From: Oceanobacillus manasiensis
GTDB taxonomy: Bacteria > Bacillota > Bacilli > Bacillales > Amphibacillaceae
Assembly: GCF_000724085.1 (NCBI RefSeq)
Contig: NZ_CCDL010000003.1
Span: 434,001 to 498,000, forward strand
DNA length: 64,000 bases
Reading direction: 5' to 3'
Below the pieces are notes generated by a model. That model had not been told where the DNA came from. It did no database searches and was given only the letters and a program-made list of their open reading frames with translations. Positions within the stretch are counted from its first letter, which is position 1. Every line of letters begins with the position of its first letter. Of the stretch, positions 50,583 through 59,138 are shown piece after piece. A program made the position numbers and the translations under genes.

Positions 50583-51194
50583 ATGAACGGCAAACTTGAA
50601 ATGCCATCCCAGCGCCAAAATCGAACAAGAGAACATTTGAAAACATCCCTTATTGCTTTAATTAAAGAAAAGGGATATCAAGCTATTTCTGTAAAAGACA
50701 TCGTAGATCATGCTTTGTATAATCGAAGTACATTTTATGTCCATTATCAAGATAAATTTGAACTTACAAGAGACTTAATGAACACCATGCTACAAGGCTT
50801 AGAAGATTCTGTAGGTAGTCTGTTTGTGCCAGGGCGAACTGTATCTACCACGCACCTTAACTTAGATTCTTTCAATATTGTTTCTTACATCTATGAAAAC
50901 AAAGATTTTTTTGAGCTAATTAAACACGAAGATACAATCCCTGGGTTACACACTAGGTTTCCCCAGACTATCTTAAAGATTTATCAGGAAAAATTCACCT
51001 TTGAGACAGTTAATCATATCCCTGTAAATATGGCATATTTCACACGCTATACAGCGTATGGTTTTTATGGACTTCTTCTAAACTGGATTAATCTAGGGTT
51101 CAAAGAAACGAAGGAGGAATTTATTGAAGAAGTGATTACTTTAGCGAGAACACACATGCAGTCTATTAAGTTTGTTGATAATGAAAGCAACTAG
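50583..51194 (+). CDS. TetR/AcrR-family transcription regulator
   Basis: The 203-residue protein has an N-terminal helix-turn-helix domain (residues ~10-58: LKTSLIALIKEKGYQAISVK, DIVDHALYNRSTFYVHYQDK), typical of TetR repressors, with a C-terminal helical domain like the TetR_C_33/DhaS class. Start is the ATG 7 bases after GGAGG; an upstream in-frame start lies inside the operator region. It is divergent from the SDR gene across a palindromic operator and probably represses both. The inducer is unknown. Confidence 0.9.
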   Translation: MNGKLEMPSQRQNRTREHLKTSLIALIKEKGYQAISVKDIVDHALYNRSTFYVHYQDKFELTRDLMNTMLQGLEDSVGSLFVPGRTVSTTHLNLDSFNIVSYIYENKDFFELIKHEDTIPGLHTRFPQTILKIYQEKFTFETVNHIPVNMAYFTRYTAYGFYGLLLNWINLGFKETKEEFIEEVITLARTHMQSIKFVDNESN

Positions 51195-51399
51195 TCTCTG
51201 TAATTTAGGGGGGTTAAAAAAAGAGGGAGGTGCAAGTTTTCAAAATTATAATCTCATTCTAAATCTATCCTTAGCACACGGGGCTTTACAATCCATTGCA
51301 AGGAATTGTCACAATTGTGATTGGTTCCGCAGGCTTGAAATAGTTAAGCAAAGCATTTGAGAAGCATGTTTAATAAATGCTTATTTCAACTGGGAGTTG

Positions 51400-51948
51400 A
51401 TGACTTTCCAAAACATTGAAAAACAAAGTAAATCACAATTAAAGGTATTGAGTGAAATTAGTTCTATATCTGATAATCTTGATATGAATTTCTGGTTACG
51501 TGGAGGTTGGGCAATTGATTTTTTACTAGGCAAAATCACTCGACTTCACGACGATATTGATTTAATAACATGTATACAAAACAGAGAAAAGTTAGAGGAT
51601 GAACTTGAAACAGCTGGTTATGAGAAAGTCTCTGTTAAAGAAGAATTTCGGGATAGGCAGTCTGATTTTCGCAAGGATGAAGTAGAAATCACGATTGGAT
51701 ATATTTTTCGTTTAGAAGATGGAAACATTATTATGAATGGATTGCATGAATGGTTGTGGAGAGCAGATTCTTTGTCTTTAGAAACATTTAATTTAAAAGG
51801 AATATCGGCTTTAGTGATAAATCCAAAACAACTGTTGGAAGAGAAAGAGATTTATGAACAAATTGGGAGACCGCGTCGCAAAAAGGACACTGTAAGCAAA
51901 AAAATGTTAGCTCAAATAATAAAATGTCAAGAGTTTAAAGATTCTTAA
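51400..51948 (+). CDS. Nucleotidyltransferase, aminoglycoside adenylyltransferase-like
   Basis: The 182-residue protein has the core of the ANT(2'')-like nucleotidyltransferases: FWLRGGWAIDFLLGKITRLHDDIDL near residues 30-55, i.e. the GG-x(9-13)-R-x-H-x-DID pattern, with the metal-binding Asp pair in DDID. The C-terminal half is shorter than in classical resistance enzymes but similar to LinB/AadB-type proteins (~177). Whether it modifies an antibiotic cannot be told. The ribosome site GGGAG is very close to the start, so expression may be poor. It sits in the accessory region after the TetR gene. Confidence 0.72.
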   Translation: MTFQNIEKQSKSQLKVLSEISSISDNLDMNFWLRGGWAIDFLLGKITRLHDDIDLITCIQNREKLEDELETAGYEKVSVKEEFRDRQSDFRKDEVEITIGYIFRLEDGNIIMNGLHEWLWRADSLSLETFNLKGISALVINPKQLLEEKEIYEQIGRPRRKKDTVSKKMLAQIIKCQEFKDS

Positions 51949-51979
51949 GGTGTATCCGGAGAAATAGTAACTACTCTAT

Positions 51980-52174
51980 TTATTCTTTCTCTTCCTTAGT
52001 TAAATAAGAAGCGAAAAATAACGATATTCCTAGTGCCACAAAAGAAATGGATAGGTATTGTTCTTTAAAAACAAACCCTCCAGTATAAGTTTCAACAAAC
52101 AAGTAGATTCCAAGAATTAAAGATATAATACCAAGGGCAAGGTTCACTTTTCCAAATAGCGTAAGATTCTTCAC
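51980..52174 (-). CDS. Small two-helix membrane protein
   Basis: The 64-residue protein starts at GTG, 7-8 bases after AAGGAG. It has two membrane helices (VNLALGIISLILGIYLFVET and YLSISFVALGISLFFASYL) with a short polar loop and a charged tail (TKEEKE). No family recognised. It is convergent with the nucleotidyltransferase gene. Confidence 0.6.
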   Translation of the reverse strand: MKNLTLFGKVNLALGIISLILGIYLFVETYTGGFVFKEQYLSISFVALGISLFFASYLTKEEKE

Positions 52175-52313
52175 TAATAAATCTCCTTTATTGTAAGTGT
52201 TAACTGTTAGTACGATCAAACTCGATTACAGGTTTCATCAATAGTAATAGAGATTCACGTTATAAATTTTCCTGAAAGATATACTAGAACACACCTGGCG
52301 GGAGGGATATTGG

Positions 52314-52820
52314 ATGATTCGAGTAGCAACAGAAGCTGATGCACAGGCAATAATAGATATCAAAAAGGATATCATTCTTTCAGGAAAGACAACACGGTAT
52401 TTTGTATCTTCTCCAAATGAATTACCAATGGATGTTGAGCGAGAAAAAGAAACAATACGAAAATGCCTGAAGAGAAATAATCTTTGTGTAGTTTTTGAAG
52501 TTGAAGGTTATGTAGTTGGATTTATGATTTTTCGCCGCTATGAACCCACTCGACTAAAGCATGCTGGTTCAATGGGTATGGGTATTAGAAATGGGTATAC
52601 AAATAAGGGTATTGGTACATTATTACTTGAATACCTTACTAACTGGGCTCGAAAACAGAGGGACGTAGAAAAAATTTGTTTAGGAGTAACATCAATAAAC
52701 GAGAGAGCCATTCATTTATATAGAAATTTCGGGTTTGTAGAAGAAGGGAGACAAATTAAACAGATTAAATATGAAGATGGTTCTTACGCCGATGATATCT
52801 TAATGGCTTATTATGTATGA
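52314..52820 (+). CDS. GNAT N-acetyltransferase (RimI-like)
   Basis: The 168-residue GNAT protein has strand VVGFMIFRRYE, the acetyl-CoA loop GIRNGYTNKGIGTLLLEYL near residues 90-108, VTSINERAIHLYRNFGFVEEG near residues 125-145, and the typical end DDILMAYYV. The pattern fits the phosphinothricin/RimI-type acetyltransferases with an amine or peptide acceptor. The ribosome site GGGAGGG is 7 bases before ATG. First of three acetyltransferase genes in a row on this strand. Confidence 0.88.
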   Translation: MIRVATEADAQAIIDIKKDIILSGKTTRYFVSSPNELPMDVEREKETIRKCLKRNNLCVVFEVEGYVVGFMIFRRYEPTRLKHAGSMGMGIRNGYTNKGIGTLLLEYLTNWARKQRDVEKICLGVTSINERAIHLYRNFGFVEEGRQIKQIKYEDGSYADDILMAYYV

Positions 52821-52978
52821 TGAGTGTGAAAGATCAAAGGATTAGCCACCCTTTTCTATAATTGGGAAGAGAACGTGAGGTTGTTATTTAATTACTTTAT
52901 TTAAAAGTTACGTATTGCTGAACTATACTTAAAATTTTGTTAAGATTATAATTAGTCTAAATGAGAAAGGGTTATAAA

Positions 52979-53491
52979 ATGAACAATAACTTACATATTC
53001 GGCCATACGAAAAAGAAGACTTGGAATTCATGTACAAAATGAGAACTAATTCTGATGTAATGGATTATTGGTTTGCTGAACCTTATACAACCATGGAGAA
53101 ATTAAAGAAAGCCTATGAAGAACTACAAGAAAGCGAAGCTAATAGACAGTTCATTCTTTATCATTCAGATGAAAAGATTGGCTATGTAGGTCTTTACGGT
53201 ATTAATCTCCGCCACAGCTTTGCTAAATTTGCCATTATGATTGATCCTGAACAGCAAGGTAACGGATATGCTGAAGATGCGACACGATTAATGGTCGATT
53301 ACTCCTTTAACCAACTAAACTTACATAAATTATCCTTAGATGTGATAAAGGTAAATGAAAAAGCCATTCATATTTACGAAAAAGTAGGTTTTCATGTAGA
53401 AGGGGAGCAAAAAAAGCATTACTTTGTGAATGGTAGCTATCATGATGCATATATGATGAGTTTATTTCAAGAGGACTATGTTAACCAATAG
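52979..53491 (+). CDS. speG: SpeG-like spermidine N-acetyltransferase
   Basis: The 170-residue GNAT protein has segments characteristic of SpeG: VMDYWFAEPYTTMEKL (polyamine-pocket region), LRHSFAKFAIMIDPEQQGNGYAEDA (acetyl-CoA loop), LNLHKLSLDV, and NEKAIHIYEKVGFHVEGE followed by FVNGSYHDAYMM. SpeG acetylates spermidine and spermine to relieve polyamine toxicity. The length fits. The start is the ATG after GAGAAAGGG; a longer upstream frame lacks a ribosome site. The assignment is from motif memory only. Confidence 0.8.
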   Translation: MNNNLHIRPYEKEDLEFMYKMRTNSDVMDYWFAEPYTTMEKLKKAYEELQESEANRQFILYHSDEKIGYVGLYGINLRHSFAKFAIMIDPEQQGNGYAEDATRLMVDYSFNQLNLHKLSLDVIKVNEKAIHIYEKVGFHVEGEQKKHYFVNGSYHDAYMMSLFQEDYVNQ

Positions 53492-53602
53492 TAACTTCTA
53501 GATAATGTGTATGTGTTTTATATTCGCGGACATACTTTATCTACTTTTATAGAAGTTAACTTTTACTAGAATCTTATTTGTATATCTTTTAGGGAGTTTA
53601 GT

Positions 53603-54838
53603 ATGAAATCATTCCTAATAAATAAAAACTTTACATCTATGTGGCTTTCAGAATTGGCCACAGTTCTTAATAGCCGTCTTAGAGAACTGGTTATACCACT
53701 TATTGTTTTAGGTTTAACCAGATCGCCACTAGTTACTAGTTTAGTAATGTTATCACAGCAATTAGGTACAATTATATTTGCTATACCGATAGGAACCTGG
53801 GTGGAGTCGAAGAATAAAGTAAGAGTGGCTACGATATGTAACCTCTTTTATGCAGTATGTATTTTTTTACTAACATTTTTCATTGCATCAGAACAATACA
53901 ATTCGTTATTGGTTGCTATTTTGCTATTCGTCATGGGAATAGTAGCGTTAATTAGTAGAACAGCCTTTTCCACAATGATTCCAAATGTAACCGGAAGGGA
54001 TAAATTAGTAGAAGCTCATACGGGCTTAGAAGCCGCTGATGCTTTTAGTACATTTGTGGGTCCAACCATCGGTGGCTTATTGTTAGCATATTCTGGAGAA
54101 AGTGTAACTTTATTTATCTGTGGTTTATTATCCATTATTTCCATGTTCTTTATTTCCAGAGTTCAATATACTGAAAAAGTTAAGTACACTGAGACTTCTA
54201 ACTTAAAGATTAAAAGAAAAAGATTTATTCAACAAACAAGTGATGGCTTGAGATATATCTTTTCAACTCCCCAGCAAATAGTGTGCATATTGGTTATAAG
54301 TAGTTTAAGTTTTTCTACTGTTTTCATAATGTTAACGGTGATATTTCATGCTAGAATAACCTTAAATTTATCCGAGGGACTTATTGGCATAGCCTTGTCT
54401 TGCGCAGGTGTTGGAAACATGGCTGGGATCATTATAATGAAATGGTTCAAAAATGTTAATTGGCTATTGTTTCTAATTGTTCTACTTACCGTTTCAGCTT
54501 CTGGCATTTTACTCATTGCTTTGTTTAAAAACTACCTTTTTTTATGTATAGGTCTGCTTGTTTTTGATGGCGCACTTTCAATGGCTTTTATAGTTCAGGC
54601 AGCAGTTCAGCAAGGAGTTACACCTGATGAGTTATTATCTCGAGTTAAAAGTGCAACGTATGTAATTAGTGGTATTTTTTCGGTGCTAGGGACTTTTTTA
54701 GCTGGCGTCATCCCAGAATATTGGTCTTCAGAAATCGCTCTCTTAGTAGGATTTCTACTTTTAACTGGTCCTGCTATTTATATAATAAAATATCACTCAT
54801 TAAGTGATAAATTAAGTCACGTCAAACCAAGATTATAA
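53603..54838 (+). CDS. MFS transporter (macrolide-efflux/EntS-like)
   Basis: The 411-residue protein has twelve predicted membrane helices. The N-terminal half has the loop between helices 2 and 3 (AIPIGTWVESKNKVRVATIC), a form of the MFS motif with basic residues, and a central cytoplasmic loop (residues ~193-212, KIKRKRFIQQTSDGLRYIF) between the two six-helix bundles. It looks like the MFS_3 group that includes macrolide efflux and EntS-like exporters. The substrate is unknown; a drug efflux role is possible. The ribosome site AGGGAG is 6-7 bases before ATG. Confidence 0.87.
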   Translation: MKSFLINKNFTSMWLSELATVLNSRLRELVIPLIVLGLTRSPLVTSLVMLSQQLGTIIFAIPIGTWVESKNKVRVATICNLFYAVCIFLLTFFIASEQYNSLLVAILLFVMGIVALISRTAFSTMIPNVTGRDKLVEAHTGLEAADAFSTFVGPTIGGLLLAYSGESVTLFICGLLSIISMFFISRVQYTEKVKYTETSNLKIKRKRFIQQTSDGLRYIFSTPQQIVCILVISSLSFSTVFIMLTVIFHARITLNLSEGLIGIALSCAGVGNMAGIIIMKWFKNVNWLLFLIVLLTVSASGILLIALFKNYLFLCIGLLVFDGALSMAFIVQAAVQQGVTPDELLSRVKSATYVISGIFSVLGTFLAGVIPEYWSSEIALLVGFLLLTGPAIYIIKYHSLSDKLSHVKPRL

Positions 54839-54900
54839 CTAAAAGGAAGATTGTTAGGAACAAAGGACCTCTCAATAAAGATTTTGGAGACTGGATAAAA

Positions 54901-55386
54901 ATGATAATTATAGAGAATAATTTACGTTTAAGATCTGCCCAACTTCCAAAGGACATATATCATGCATTCCCTTGGTATCAAGACGAAGAAATACTATTTT
55001 ATTCAGAAGGGGAAGGTACCACACCTTATGACCTTCAGACAATTGAAAGAATGTATAAGCGTCTTATGGAAATTGGGGAGCTTTATATTATTGAATACTT
55101 TCAAGCGAATAGATGGTATGCTATCGGGGATGTAACGTTATCTAGAAATATGATGCCAATTGTGATTGGTGAAAAGGATTATAGGGGTAAAGGGATCGGT
55201 AAATGTGTGATAACCATGCTAATCAAAAGAGCGATGAAGCTGGGCTGGTCGAGTTTAAAGGTTAATAAAATTTACACGTACAATACTCCTTCCAGAACTT
55301 TGTTTGAGAAATCAGGGTTTGTAAAAGTGGCTACTAAGATTGATAAAAAAGGCAGAGAGTATAATCAATTTGAATTGGAAATATAA
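54901..55386 (+). CDS. GNAT N-acetyltransferase
   Basis: The 161-residue GNAT protein has the acetyl-CoA loop EKDYRGKGIGKCVITMLI near residues 91-108, a preceding strand IGDVTLSRNMMPIVIG, and the later YNTPSRTLFEKSGFVKVA segment. Acceptor unknown. The ribosome site TGGAGA is ~9 bases before ATG. Third acetyltransferase in the cluster; it follows the MFS gene by 62 bp and may be co-transcribed. Confidence 0.85.
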   Translation: MIIIENNLRLRSAQLPKDIYHAFPWYQDEEILFYSEGEGTTPYDLQTIERMYKRLMEIGELYIIEYFQANRWYAIGDVTLSRNMMPIVIGEKDYRGKGIGKCVITMLIKRAMKLGWSSLKVNKIYTYNTPSRTLFEKSGFVKVATKIDKKGREYNQFELEI

Positions 55387-55400
55387 AGCCTAGAAAATAC

Positions 55401-55440
55401 TGGCCTGCCAACTCGGGGATTTGAGGGCAGGCCATTTTTC
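55401..55440. terminator. Bidirectional terminator between GNAT and CAP-domain genes
   Basis: Stem TGGCCTGCC / GGCAGGCCA with a T run on the plus strand, between convergent genes. Confidence 0.88.
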
Positions 55441-55455
55441 AACAATATCAATTAG

Positions 55456-56583
55456 TTATTTTGTCAAAAAATTCTCCGTATAATAGGGTCTTGCATTTTC
55501 ACCAAAGGATACACCGACAGCAAGCGTTTCGTAATTCTCTTGCAAAATGTTTTCCCTATGTCCAAGTGAATTCATTAAGCCTTCATGAGCAAAGATACTG
55601 CTTGGTTGCCCAGTAGCGAGGTTTTCCCCGGCAGTTCTGAAGGCAATATCGTCTTTCGCCATGCGATCAAAAGGAGATTGGCCATCTAGGTTTGTGTGAC
55701 TGAAATAGCTATTTTCTGCCATATCTGTGCTATGATCTTGAGCAGTTTTACGTAAGGGCTCATTCCATTCAAGTACAGGAAGGCCGTGCACCACTCTTGC
55801 AGCATTTGTCAGATCAAATAATTGATATTCCAAGCCTTCTTTTAACTCTTCGTCGGGATCAGTATAATATGCTTTCTTCTGCTGTTCCAGCTCCTCACTA
55901 ATTATCTGTATGGCAGTCAGAGTATTCTCCTCATGCTTATCATAAAACATGGTTACATAATTATCGTCTATATTAAATGTGTCATATTCCTCTTCGTTCT
56001 GAACTTGATATCTCACAGCCCCTTTTCTTATTGCGTTAAGTGGATCTCCAAGAGCAGATAGTACTGAATCTCTAGGACTGTCGAATGCAATGTCTCTGGT
56101 AGAGGATAATAAGTCCTGATTCGTATATAACCCAGCAACATTATTATCTTCATCATATGCAGCCATAAAAAAGTTTTGATAATTCTCGTGATAGCTCACC
56201 CATTCTACGCCATACTCGTTTGTGGTAGATCTTTGTGGAGCGCCAATAATTTCTTCTACTTGAGAACGCTTATCTCCAATCTCTACATTGTGTATAGAAA
56301 ATGACTGCTCTTCCGGAGCATTAAGTTGAGGCTTCTCAGCATCAGGTTCTCTAGTTTGTTGTTCCTCTTGCCCCTCTTTAATAGTCCCTAACAAATTTTG
56401 TATTTCGTGATTGATCGTTTCTATAGTGGCAACAACTTTAGGATCCTGTCTTATATTATTTATATCAGAGGAGATTTCTTCATAGACACCGGTAAAACCA
56501 GCTTGTTGAAAATCTTCTCCATAAAAATGCCAAAATCCCCAGGCTATTAGCAACAAGGCAATAATATTACGTAATTTAGGCAT
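55456..56583 (-). CDS. CAP/SCP-domain surface protein (YlbC-like)
   Basis: The 375-residue protein has an N-terminal membrane helix (NIIALLLIAWGFWHF), a spacer, a CAP-associated N-terminal domain at ~95-225 (SIHNVEIGDKRSQVEEIIGA; GVEWVSYHENYQNFFMAAYD), and a C-terminal CAP domain at ~245-375 (LFDLTNAARVVHGLPVLEWN, DMAENSYFSHTNLDGQSPFD, GENLATG, LMNSLGHRENIL). This is the layout of B. subtilis YlbC. It should be extracellular, membrane-anchored. The function of bacterial CAP proteins is unclear; cell-wall or spore roles are proposed. The ribosome site AGGATGTG precedes ATG. Confidence 0.9.
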   Translation of the reverse strand: MPKLRNIIALLLIAWGFWHFYGEDFQQAGFTGVYEEISSDINNIRQDPKVVATIETINHEIQNLLGTIKEGQEEQQTREPDAEKPQLNAPEEQSFSIHNVEIGDKRSQVEEIIGAPQRSTTNEYGVEWVSYHENYQNFFMAAYDEDNNVAGLYTNQDLLSSTRDIAFDSPRDSVLSALGDPLNAIRKGAVRYQVQNEEEYDTFNIDDNYVTMFYDKHEENTLTAIQIISEELEQQKKAYYTDPDEELKEGLEYQLFDLTNAARVVHGLPVLEWNEPLRKTAQDHSTDMAENSYFSHTNLDGQSPFDRMAKDDIAFRTAGENLATGQPSSIFAHEGLMNSLGHRENILQENYETLAVGVSFGENARPYYTENFLTK

Positions 56584-57019
56584 ATATTCACATCCTGCAC
56601 AGAGTTCTAATTTAGTTACAGTAACAAGTACCTACAGTATGAACAAACGTACTGAATAATAGAAGTGAAATTTAATACTTGTCCATATAACTAGTTTATT
56701 ATGGTAAGTCAATTCCCTTTTTTCGGCAAGATAAATCGAATGTTAGTTTGAGGAAAAAGAAGAAATACTAAAATAGAAAAAAAGTAGCGGTGTGAGGTAT
56801 CAAGAGACTAGAATGCTGATTCTTTCTATCTAATATTGTGTACCATTATTAATTCCGACTAAACTGCAGAACACTTCATAAATATTAAAATTTGATTTTC
56901 TAACAATTATCCTAGCAGTTGAAATTATTAATGGATAATATGTTCCAAATCATACCACAATATAACTGTGCACGGAAGAAGGTTGGCACACTTGTTATTA
57001 ATTTGTAAGGAGGGATTAA
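56584..57019. other. Intergenic region without recognised features
   Basis: 436 bp of AT-rich sequence between divergent genes. Apart from the DUF3231 ribosome site (AAGGAGG) I see no gene, hairpin with a T run, or known operator. Confidence 0.5.
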
Positions 57020-57529
57020 ATGGGTATTTTAAGTGGAAATCCACAGGAAGAACCAATGCATTATGGTGAAGTTTTTAGTTTGTGGGAGTTTGTGATGGTT
57101 TGCAATAAAACTGCAGCTGACCATGAGATGTTATTGAATCATGCAGGAGATGAAGACTTAAAAAAACTTCTCAAGGATGTAATTGAAGGAGCTAAGCAAG
57201 AAGCAAAGCAAGTTTCAGAAGTACTTACAAAAAATGGTGTAGCACTTCCGCCAGCTGCGCCAATGCCTCCACACGTTGAATTGAATGATATTCCAGTAGG
57301 GGCACGTTTCCAGGATCCTGATATAGCGGCTGCTGCTTCGGCAAAGATCGCTGCAGGGCTAGTAGCTTGTAGTCAGATAATAGGGATGTCCATACGTGAA
57401 GACATTGCAATGATGTTTGGCCAATTTCACATGAATAAAGCAGCTTTGGGCAGCAAATTTTTAAAACTAAATAAAGATAAGGGTTGGCTTGTTCCACCAC
57501 CACTCCATCAAGCACCAATAGAAGAATAA
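57020..57529 (+). CDS. DUF3231 family protein
   Basis: The 169-residue protein starts MGILSGNPQEEPMHYGEVFS, the hallmark start of DUF3231 (a single copy here; many relatives have two). It is mostly helical, like a ferritin-type bundle, with HVELNDIPVGARFQDPDIAA in the middle. Family members are common in Bacillaceae and are not functionally defined. The ribosome site AAGGAGG is 8 bases before ATG. It has its own terminator. Confidence 0.9.
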   Translation: MGILSGNPQEEPMHYGEVFSLWEFVMVCNKTAADHEMLLNHAGDEDLKKLLKDVIEGAKQEAKQVSEVLTKNGVALPPAAPMPPHVELNDIPVGARFQDPDIAAAASAKIAAGLVACSQIIGMSIREDIAMMFGQFHMNKAALGSKFLKLNKDKGWLVPPPLHQAPIEE

Positions 57530-57539
57530 AAAATGCACG

Positions 57540-57570
57540 AAGCCTTCACGTTAAAGTGAGGGCTTTTTTG
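57540..57570 (+). terminator. Terminator of the DUF3231 gene
   Basis: Stem AAGCCTTCAC / GTGAGGGCTT followed by TTTTTT. Confidence 0.85.
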
Positions 57571-57662
57571 TTTTTTCAATTCTTACTCTAACCTATTTGC
57601 CCTTTATCCTACCCTATACTAAAATAATACAGGTATAAAGAGAATGCGGAGAGGGTTTTTAC

Positions 57663-58454
57663 ATGAAGAAGATTGGATTTATTGGTAGTGGAAATATGGC
57701 GGAAGCTATAATTGGTGGAATGATGAAGGCTGGTTATCTGCCTGAACAAATTGTTGCATCAAATCGAAGTGAAGATAAACTTTTACACCTTAAGGATGTT
57801 TATGGAATCCAAACAGTTGAAAGTAATGAAGAAATCGCTCGACTGTGTCATATAGTGTTTCTTTCGATTACGCCAGATAAGTATCCTGTTGTAATTGATG
57901 AGATTAGAGATTGCATTCAAGATGAGACAATTGTGATTCTTATTGGTGGTGGAGAGGGTATTGCAGAAAATGAAGCGAGATTTGGCAGAAAGGTAAAGCT
58001 AGTCAAAGCAATGCCAAACACACCAGTCCTTGTAGGAGAAGGGTTGACGAGTCTGAGTTTCAATTCTCTTATTAATGAGGAAGAGCAGCGGCAGCTTGTA
58101 AATTTATTTAACAGTATTGGTAAAGCCGAAGTGATTGATGAGAAGCTCATGGATACAGCAAGTGCAGTTGGTGGCTCATCTCCTGCATTTATGTATATGT
58201 ACATAGAGGCATTAGCTGATGCCGCAGTATTATATGGTATGCCAAGAGAAAAAGCATATAATATTGCAGCACAAGCAGCATTAGGTGCAGCAAAAATGGT
58301 ATTAGAAACAGGCGAGCATCCAGCTAAATTAAAGGATGAAGTTTGTTCTCCTGATGGCACCACCATTCAATCTGTTGCAAGTTTAGAAGAAAACGGATTT
58401 CGGAATGCTATTTTGCAGGCAGTTCGTGCAAACATGGAAAAGATGGGACACTAA
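57663..58454 (+). CDS. proC: Pyrroline-5-carboxylate reductase
   Basis: The 263-residue NADPH-dependent reductase makes proline in the last biosynthetic step. The Rossmann motif IGFIGSGNMAEAIIGGM is at the N-terminus, KAMPNTPVLVGEG lies near residue 120, AVGGSSPAFMYMYIEALADA near residue 170, and the signature CSPDGTTIQSV near residue 229 (CSPGGTTI in most relatives; here Asp replaces the first Gly). The ribosome site GGAGAGGG precedes ATG. In halotolerant bacilli proline is a compatible solute, and such paralogues (ProI/ProG/ProH types) occur; which type this is cannot be decided. Confidence 0.94.
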   Translation: MKKIGFIGSGNMAEAIIGGMMKAGYLPEQIVASNRSEDKLLHLKDVYGIQTVESNEEIARLCHIVFLSITPDKYPVVIDEIRDCIQDETIVILIGGGEGIAENEARFGRKVKLVKAMPNTPVLVGEGLTSLSFNSLINEEEQRQLVNLFNSIGKAEVIDEKLMDTASAVGGSSPAFMYMYIEALADAAVLYGMPREKAYNIAAQAALGAAKMVLETGEHPAKLKDEVCSPDGTTIQSVASLEENGFRNAILQAVRANMEKMGH

Positions 58455-58524
58455 AACACCTACTCAAATTCATCCATATTATGGTAAGCTTTATGAAAAG
58501 GCTCATACATAATGGAGGGATGAT

Positions 58525-58995
58525 GTGGGGATGCAGTATTCGTATGTTGGAAGACGTGAAGTTTTAGTTTTCTTGTCAATTTTTTTCTTTATAAACACAT
58601 TTAGAGATATGGCCAGTTTTGGATGGTTCTCATATTTTTTAATCCTTTTTGCAGCCTTTTTATTCGCAACTGCCTTTCTTCGTTATTCTTGCGACATTAA
58701 TGAGGAATCCATTGCCTATCACATCATGTGGATGGGGCTTCTCCTCTATAAAAAACGAGTGACACCAAACCAAATAAGTCATATAAAATTTAAACGATAT
58801 GGCTGGGCAACAAAGGGTGCTGTTGTCCACACGTATAAGGGTTTTAACATCCGGCTCATCGATTTTATACCTGTAAAGCTATATGAAGATTTAGGTGATT
58901 TTTCTGATAAGCATGAAATTCCTTTTGAAAAGTCCAAGGATTATCAAATACTGGAAAAGTTAGCTCGGGATAGAAAAAAACAAGTATCAGAATAA
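58525..58995 (+). CDS. Two-helix membrane protein with PH-like cytoplasmic domain
   Basis: The 156-residue protein has two N-terminal helices (EVLVFLSIFFFINTF and FSYFLILFAAFLFATAF), then a ~90-residue soluble domain of alternating short strands (SIAYHIMWMGLLLYKKRVTP, NQISHIKFKRYGW, AVVHTYKGFNIRLIDF). This resembles membrane PH-like (bPH2-type) domains. The start may be GTG as given, or ATG two codons later; GGAGGG lies 5 bases before the GTG. No functional assignment. It follows proC by 70 bp. Confidence 0.7.
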   Translation: MGMQYSYVGRREVLVFLSIFFFINTFRDMASFGWFSYFLILFAAFLFATAFLRYSCDINEESIAYHIMWMGLLLYKKRVTPNQISHIKFKRYGWATKGAVVHTYKGFNIRLIDFIPVKLYEDLGDFSDKHEIPFEKSKDYQILEKLARDRKKQVSE

Positions 58996-59003
58996 AAAGT
59001 ATT

Positions 59004-59040
59004 GCGAGAGCCTATGTGAATATACAGGGCTCTTTTTTAC
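59004..59040 (+). terminator. Terminator after the PH-like gene
   Basis: Stem GAGAGCC / GGGCTC(T) with a ~14-base loop and six T. Confidence 0.7.
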
Positions 59041-59138
59041 TGTGTTTTTTTCCTTTACAAGAATTTCACATTAAATACATCTCCTGTTAACAGTTGAAAT
59101 CTATAATTAAATAGACAACTTTAAATGGAGGGAAGAGA

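Noticed and set aside
51172-51360. Short frame after the TetR gene
   Set aside because: It overlaps the end of the TetR gene, has no ribosome site at its start, and reads unlike a natural protein.
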